A stretch of DNA of 55,667 nucleotides, from assembly GCA_017431685.1 (NCBI GenBank), contig JAFRKO010000018.1, positions 1 to 55,667 of the forward strand, written 5' to 3'. Shown one piece after another: positions 51,717 to 55,667 of this stretch. A model generated the notes under the pieces. It saw nothing but the letters and a program-made list of their open reading frames with translations. It was not told the DNA's origin and did not search any database. How positions within the stretch are numbered: position 1 is the stretch's first letter; each line of letters starts with the position of its first letter. Position numbers and translations under genes: made by a program. The stretch comes from Mogibacterium sp. (GTDB taxonomy: Bacteria > Bacillota > Clostridia > Peptostreptococcales > Anaerovoracaceae).

Positions 51717-53873
51717 TTAGCATGTAGCTGCATCACCGTTTACAGGTGAGTGCCCGTTGACAGATTCTTTCATTCCTGCTGTAGTCCTGCAGATGAGCTT
51801 GTCTGATGCCATAAGCAGTGACGGCAGCAAAAATATGACCGTGAACATGCTTATCACCGCTCCCCGAGCCATGAGCCCGCATACAGTACTTATAATGGCG
51901 ATGTCAGAGTAAACAGCAACACCTACAGTCGCTGTGAAGAAGCCAAGCGCACTCACTACTATTGACGGAATGGAAGTCCGCGCAGCCTCTTCGACAGCAG
52001 CTCTTTTCGCTTTACCTCCGATCCTTTCCTGCTTATATCTGGTAGAAAGGAGTATCGCATAGTCAACGGTGGACCCAAGCTGTATGGTGCTTATCAGCAC
52101 CGGTATGATAAACGGAAGCTCAAGGCCGGTAAACCCGCATATTCCCAGATTGAGTATGATCGCAAACTCGATCGCCGCAACCAGTATGACCGGCAGCGAA
52201 ACCGATTTAAGTACAAGCAGGATTATCACGAACACCATGCCGATCGATATCCAGTTGACTGTCGTGAAGTCCCTGCCGGTTATCTGTATCAGGTCTTTGG
52301 TTGCCGGACCCTCTCCGATAACAGTAGCTCCCTCATCATACCTGTTCAGGATCTCATCGATGCGGTCGATCTGATCATTACATTCATCACTTGAAACTCT
52401 GTATGCTGAATTAACAAGGATCATCTGATGCCGGTCTCCTATCAGTGCTTCACTTACCTGATCGGGCAGCATGCTTCTGGGTATAGACGTTCCGAGAAGT
52501 GCATCGATCCCAAGGACATTTTTTATGCCGTCCAGATTCTCTATCTCTTTGCACATTGCCCTTCCCTCCCTGGCAGGAAGGTCTGCATCAGCGATTATGA
52601 TGTGAGATGTCCCTATATCAAAGTCCTCACGAAGCTTATCGTTAGCTATCATGAACTGCTTATCTTCATCTGCCATGCTCTCGGCATTGCTCGAGAACAT
52701 CTTGGTGAAGTCGTAGACCACATTCTTCTGATTGTAGAAAATGACAGACGGAACCAGCATGATGGCAAAAACAAGGATATATACCCAGTACCTCCCAGTG
52801 AGAAAATGTGCGAATCTGCCCATATCCGGAATAATGGACCTATGTCTTGTTCTTCTTAGAAGTCCCGAGAATTTCAGTATCATGACCGGGAGAATGGTAA
52901 CGCTTGCAAGCACTCCGAACACAACACCCTTTGCCATTACAAGGCCAAGGTCGCGCCCCATCGTGTAAGTCATGAAGCAAAGTGCCAGAAACCCTGCGAT
53001 TGTGGTGATCGAACTGCCTGCAACAGAAGTCAGTGTATCATCGATAGCTTCTGCCATCGCCCTGCGCTCAAGCTCCTTTTCGTCTCCCTCACTGTTCGTT
53101 TTCTCTGCTTCATCGAGTTTCTCTATATACCGATGCCACAGAAATATCGAATAATCCATGGTAACAGCAAGCTGCAGGACAGCCGCGATAGCCATCGTTA
53201 TGAACGATATCTCCCCGAATAATATATTTGAGCCCATGTTATAGAGTATTGCCATTCCTATCCCGATCAGGAAGAGAAACGGTATCGCAAATGAGTCCAT
53301 CAGGAGCATCATCGCGGCAAGCGCCATTATGACCGCGACCGCTACATACTTTGCTTCTTCTCTCTCGCAAAGGTTCTTAAGATCCAGAACGAGTGAACTC
53401 ATTCCGGAAATATAGGATGTCTCATTAAGGACTTCTCTTATGTCTGAGACCGCGTTCAGTGTCTCCTCTGACGAAGTGGAAGAATCGAAGAATACGACGA
53501 TCATGGACGCGTCAGGATTACTGATGCTGTCATTTACTATATCTGGCAGCATGTCACGAGGTATGGAGGGATCCAATATTTTCTGTAGATCGATCACACT
53601 GTCGACATGATCGATCCCGCTGATTTTTTCGGCCATTGATGACACATCATCAGATTTCATGTCCTCGACAACTACAATAGAAAACCCTCCCTTTCCGAAT
53701 TCATCCAGAAGGACATTCTGTCCCTGAACCGTTTCAATATCTTCAGGAAGGTAATAAAGCATGTCATAGTTTATTCTTGTAGCGATCATGCCCAATACAG
53801 ACGGAATCAGAAGTATTAAGGCCGTGATCATAATAATTCTTCTGTTTCTTACTACGATATCTCCGAATTTCAT
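51717..53873 (-). CDS. MMPL/RND-type transporter
   Basis: 718 residues from ATG 53873 (GGAGAGGG upstream; a GTG six codons earlier is in frame). Two halves each have one helix, a large outer loop, then five helices, the RND layout; SSD-like motif areas are near MDYSIFLWHRY and STVDYAILLSTRYK. MMPL proteins move lipids or drugs out of the cell using the ion gradient. In Clostridia such genes are often next to YhgE-like and TetR genes, as here. Substrate unknown. Confidence 0.9.
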   Translation of the reverse strand: MKFGDIVVRNRRIIMITALILLIPSVLGMIATRINYDMLYYLPEDIETVQGQNVLLDEFGKGGFSIVVVEDMKSDDVSSMAEKISGIDHVDSVIDLQKILDPSIPRDMLPDIVNDSISNPDASMIVVFFDSSTSSEETLNAVSDIREVLNETSYISGMSSLVLDLKNLCEREEAKYVAVAVIMALAAMMLLMDSFAIPFLFLIGIGMAILYNMGSNILFGEISFITMAIAAVLQLAVTMDYSIFLWHRYIEKLDEAEKTNSEGDEKELERRAMAEAIDDTLTSVAGSSITTIAGFLALCFMTYTMGRDLGLVMAKGVVFGVLASVTILPVMILKFSGLLRRTRHRSIIPDMGRFAHFLTGRYWVYILVFAIMLVPSVIFYNQKNVVYDFTKMFSSNAESMADEDKQFMIANDKLREDFDIGTSHIIIADADLPAREGRAMCKEIENLDGIKNVLGIDALLGTSIPRSMLPDQVSEALIGDRHQMILVNSAYRVSSDECNDQIDRIDEILNRYDEGATVIGEGPATKDLIQITGRDFTTVNWISIGMVFVIILLVLKSVSLPVILVAAIEFAIILNLGICGFTGLELPFIIPVLISTIQLGSTVDYAILLSTRYKQERIGGKAKRAAVEEAARTSIPSIVVSALGFFTATVGVAVYSDIAIISTVCGLMARGAVISMFTVIFLLPSLLMASDKLICRTTAGMKESVNGHSPVNGDAATC

Positions 53874-53907
53874 TTCCCTCTCCTGCAACACTCATATATC
53901 GATAAAT

Positions 53908-54450
53908 TCACGCTGATATACTTTCTGAATCGATTCTGCAGTTGTATACTATTTCTCCGTCGGTAATTATTGCCAGCGCATTCTTCGGATAATAATCATT
54001 CAGGATCACAATACTGAAATCCCAGCCCGAAAGGCCTCCTGCTCTGATGCCTTCTGTCCATTCTTTGCTGCAGTCGCATGCAAGATCGCAAATATCCTTC
54101 CACTTTTCATCATTTCCGTCCTGTATTGCCTGAGTTGTACCATCTGCAATGATCCTGCATATAATACATTTTTTCCCGTAATCGACCTTAACATCATTCA
54201 ATATCCCGCTGTCAGCCATGCTTTTTGTGATATAGCCTTTTGTCATTCGGGCGATTTCGATTTCCGGAGGATCTGCAAACGTTTCATCCTCGCTCGGTAC
54301 AACATATGCTGCTCCTACCTCTTTTGCAGAGCAATGATACAGATCCATTGCATTCAGCTCACTGAATACGCTTCCCAGATATCCGAATATGAGCAGCATA
54401 ATAATGAAAAATACCGTATATACGGTTATATTCAGCACTCTTCGTCTCAC
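53908..54450 (-). CDS. Small membrane-anchored hypothetical protein
   Basis: 180 residues with one N-terminal helix (about 8-27) and an outer domain with four cysteines (CRIIADG, CDLACDCS) that could form disulfides. First gene of the operon with the MMPL transporter (34-bp gap) and YhgE-like protein. I do not recognise the family. The context suggests an accessory subunit of the transporter. Confidence 0.7.
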   Translation of the reverse strand: MRRRVLNITVYTVFFIIMLLIFGYLGSVFSELNAMDLYHCSAKEVGAAYVVPSEDETFADPPEIEIARMTKGYITKSMADSGILNDVKVDYGKKCIICRIIADGTTQAIQDGNDEKWKDICDLACDCSKEWTEGIRAGGLSGWDFSIVILNDYYPKNALAIITDGEIVYNCRIDSESISA

Positions 54451-54620
54451 TTATATCAGCTCCTTTTAAAGTCAGACATTCCGGCCGATATGTCTGTTTT
54501 TTATACACTAAAAAAGTAATACAATATTTATGTCAGTCCCATCAGACAACTGCCGTTGCCTTTAACAGGCTGGCTGTATGGTATTTCTTCTCTATATCTT
54601 TATAAATGGGTAAAAAGGTC

Positions 54621-54645
54621 CTGCTGCCTATAAATCAGGCAGCAG
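54621..54645. promoter_or_regulatory. Palindromic operator candidate for the TetR regulator
   Basis: CTGCTGCCT (54621-54629) and AGGCAGCAG (54637-54645) form a perfect 9-bp inverted repeat with 7-bp centre, 28 bp before the TetR start. A TetR dimer site is expected here, but the hairpin could also act in the mRNA. The remainder of 54451-54672 shows no gene. Confidence 0.5.
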
Positions 54646-54672
54646 AGGGAAATTGACTAGAGAGGTTCCGGT

Positions 54673-55251
54673 ATGTCTAATTCAAACTTAACAAAGAGAG
54701 CCATACAGAATGCTTTCCTTGAACTGCTTAATGAGAAGCCTCTGGGAAAGATAACTGTCAAAGACGTTTCAGAGAGATGTGAGATCAACCGCAACACTTT
54801 TTATTACCACTACCAGGATATGCTTATGCTGCTGGAGGATATGTGCAAGAATGATTTCGATCACATAGTGGAAATATATCCTGAGCTCAATTCGCTTGAG
54901 GAATGTCTTGATGCGATCACACAGGTAATGAAACTTAAGAAAAATGCTGTTATGCATATATACAATTCAGGGAACAGAAGCATTTATGTAGATATGCTGT
55001 GGAAAATATGTGAATATGTGGTAACAAAGTATCTGAGCACCGTCTTTCCGGATGCCCTTCTTTCTGAGTATGACAAGCAATTGGTAATAAAATATTTCAA
55101 ATGCTCTTGTTTTGGCCTTGTGATAGACTGGATATCGACCGGAATGAAAGATGAATATGTCGAGGATATGCACAGGATCCTGCATCAAAGCAAGGGAGTT
55201 GCCGATCTGATAATCGCAAACTGTTATAAACAATGGCTTCCGGCAAAATAA
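54673..55251 (+). CDS. TetR-family transcriptional regulator
   Basis: 192 residues. An N-terminal helix-turn-helix (ITVKDVSERCEINRNTFYYHYQDM, about 29-52) and a C-terminal all-helical domain of the TetR_C_8 kind. It is divergent from the efflux-type operon and likely represses it. A GAGAGG site precedes the ATG. A terminator AATGGCTTCCGG/CCGGAAGCCATT (55232-55263) overlaps its stop codon. Confidence 0.9.
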   Translation: MSNSNLTKRAIQNAFLELLNEKPLGKITVKDVSERCEINRNTFYYHYQDMLMLLEDMCKNDFDHIVEIYPELNSLEECLDAITQVMKLKKNAVMHIYNSGNRSIYVDMLWKICEYVVTKYLSTVFPDALLSEYDKQLVIKYFKCSCFGLVIDWISTGMKDEYVEDMHRILHQSKGVADLIIANCYKQWLPAK

Positions 55252-55263
55252 CCGGAAGCCATT
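55232..55263 (+). terminator. Terminator of the TetR gene
   Basis: AATGGCTTCCGG (55232-55243) and CCGGAAGCCATT (55252-55263), a perfect 12-bp stem with 8-nt loop that includes the last codons of the gene. Confidence 0.7.
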
Positions 55264-55529
55264 ACTCGTGGAGCTGATACCGAAGGAGCGTAGCCGACGA
55301 AGGTCAAGGTTCTCTTCCTATCGGCAACGCCGTATGATCCGAAGAGAACCTTATAGTGGGAGTCGAATAAATAAGCATTTCCGAAAACGCTGAAATTTCA
55401 AGAAAGGAGAGGCGTCCCTCACACAGTGTATCCAGAAACGTCTGAGTGTATCCAGATTCTGGATACATCTGCACAACCAAATTTCTTATTACATAAATCT
55501 TTCAAACCCAGTCTTTTCAACCCTTACAA
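55264..55529. other. Non-coding stretch with repeats next to the intron
   Basis: AAGGTTCTCTTC/GAAGAGAACCTT (55306-55317, 55341-55352) forms a 12-bp stem. At 55353-55390 AGTGGGAGTCGAA and GCATTTCCGAAAA resemble two pieces of the ssrA 3' region. GTGTATCCAGA is repeated at 55426 and 55446, and TGTATCCAG/CTGGATACA (55447-55467) is a 9-bp hairpin. No gene. Confidence 0.5.
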
Positions 55530-55667
55530 ATCGAATAGGGCGGATTTTCTCCGCCCTTTCACACCACCGTACGTGCCGTTCGGCATACGGCGGTTCAAAT
55601 CAACTTCAACATGTGCCGTTCGGCATAGTAATCGGACAGACTGACTAGCCCCGCGCGGGCTAGTTTT
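55530..55667 (-). mobile_element. Group II intron, 3' end (runs off the window)
   Basis: On the minus strand, 55596-55562 reads GAACCGCCGTATGCC then GAACGGCACGTACGGTGGTG, the shape of intron domain V: two stem halves with the conserved bulge and a GAA-type loop. Next comes a GGGCGGA/TCCGCCC stem (domain VI, 55539-55560) and the end TATTCGAT near 55530. A second GTGCCGTTCGGCAT at 55616-55626 looks like a partial duplicate. The reverse transcriptase, if present, lies to the right of the window. The domain VI stem is short and lacks an obvious bulged A, so activity is uncertain. Confidence 0.75.

Overview
The window reads as a chromosomal stretch of an anaerobic Clostridia-type Firmicute of medium G+C. 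Supporting signs are a complete Rnf operon in the clostridial order rnfCDGEAB, small clostridial protein families (DUF5688, DUF4405, UPF0182), strong AGGAGG ribosome binding sites, and an accessory load of tyrosine recombinases, IS3 and group II intron sequence. I cannot name the species from sequence alone.

Layout. 1-3.86 kb is accessory DNA downstream of the tmRNA gene: a cut-off IS3-type OrfA, three 65-bp tandem repeats, a PDZ/DUF4405 membrane pair, an IS3-family transposase, and two decayed copies of a tmRNA-like 3' end each followed by a hairpin, which suggests old integrations into ssrA. 3.86-32.2 kb is mostly housekeeping: ssrA (tag AKTNNNFALAA), an operon patatin/short pyruvate kinase/alpha-beta hydrolase, pncB, the divergent operon rluA-family/lepB/smpB, a metallophosphoesterase with a cytoplasmic BMP-domain protein, a DUF5688 protein, the Rnf ion pump, an Orn/Lys/Arg decarboxylase, and a four-gene operon made of a giant acidic zinc-ribbon membrane protein, a UPF0182 membrane protein, a long glutamine synthetase and serS.

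32.5-41.4 kb is an 8.8-kb integrated mobilizable element (IME1) inserted in the 3' end of tRNA-Lys(CTT). It is bounded by 37-bp direct repeats with one mismatch, and both ends carry the same paired TTATCAC integrase arm sites. It holds an HPr-like protein with a divergent LysR regulator, a small XRE regulator, a relaxase, an origin-like region, a RecA-fold helicase, two small DNA-binding/metal-binding proteins, a roughly 530-nt hairpin-rich non-coding region, a LexA-box-controlled KilA-N protein and the integrase.

Abutting it from 41.4 kb is a second element (IME2) with its own integrase, XRE repressor, excisionase, ParM-type actin and partner, MobC, relaxase and VirE-type primase/helicase. 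No right-hand att copy for IME2 is visible, so the efflux-type operon at 49.5-55.3 kb (heptad-repeat YhgE-like protein, MMPL transporter, small membrane protein, divergent TetR) may be its cargo or may be chromosomal. The window ends inside the 3' end of a minus-strand group II intron.

How the parts work together: SmpB and tmRNA form the trans-translation system. Rnf couples ferredoxin oxidation to NAD reduction and ion pumping. The two IMEs carry relaxases but no type IV secretion genes, so they should be mobilized by a helper conjugative element.
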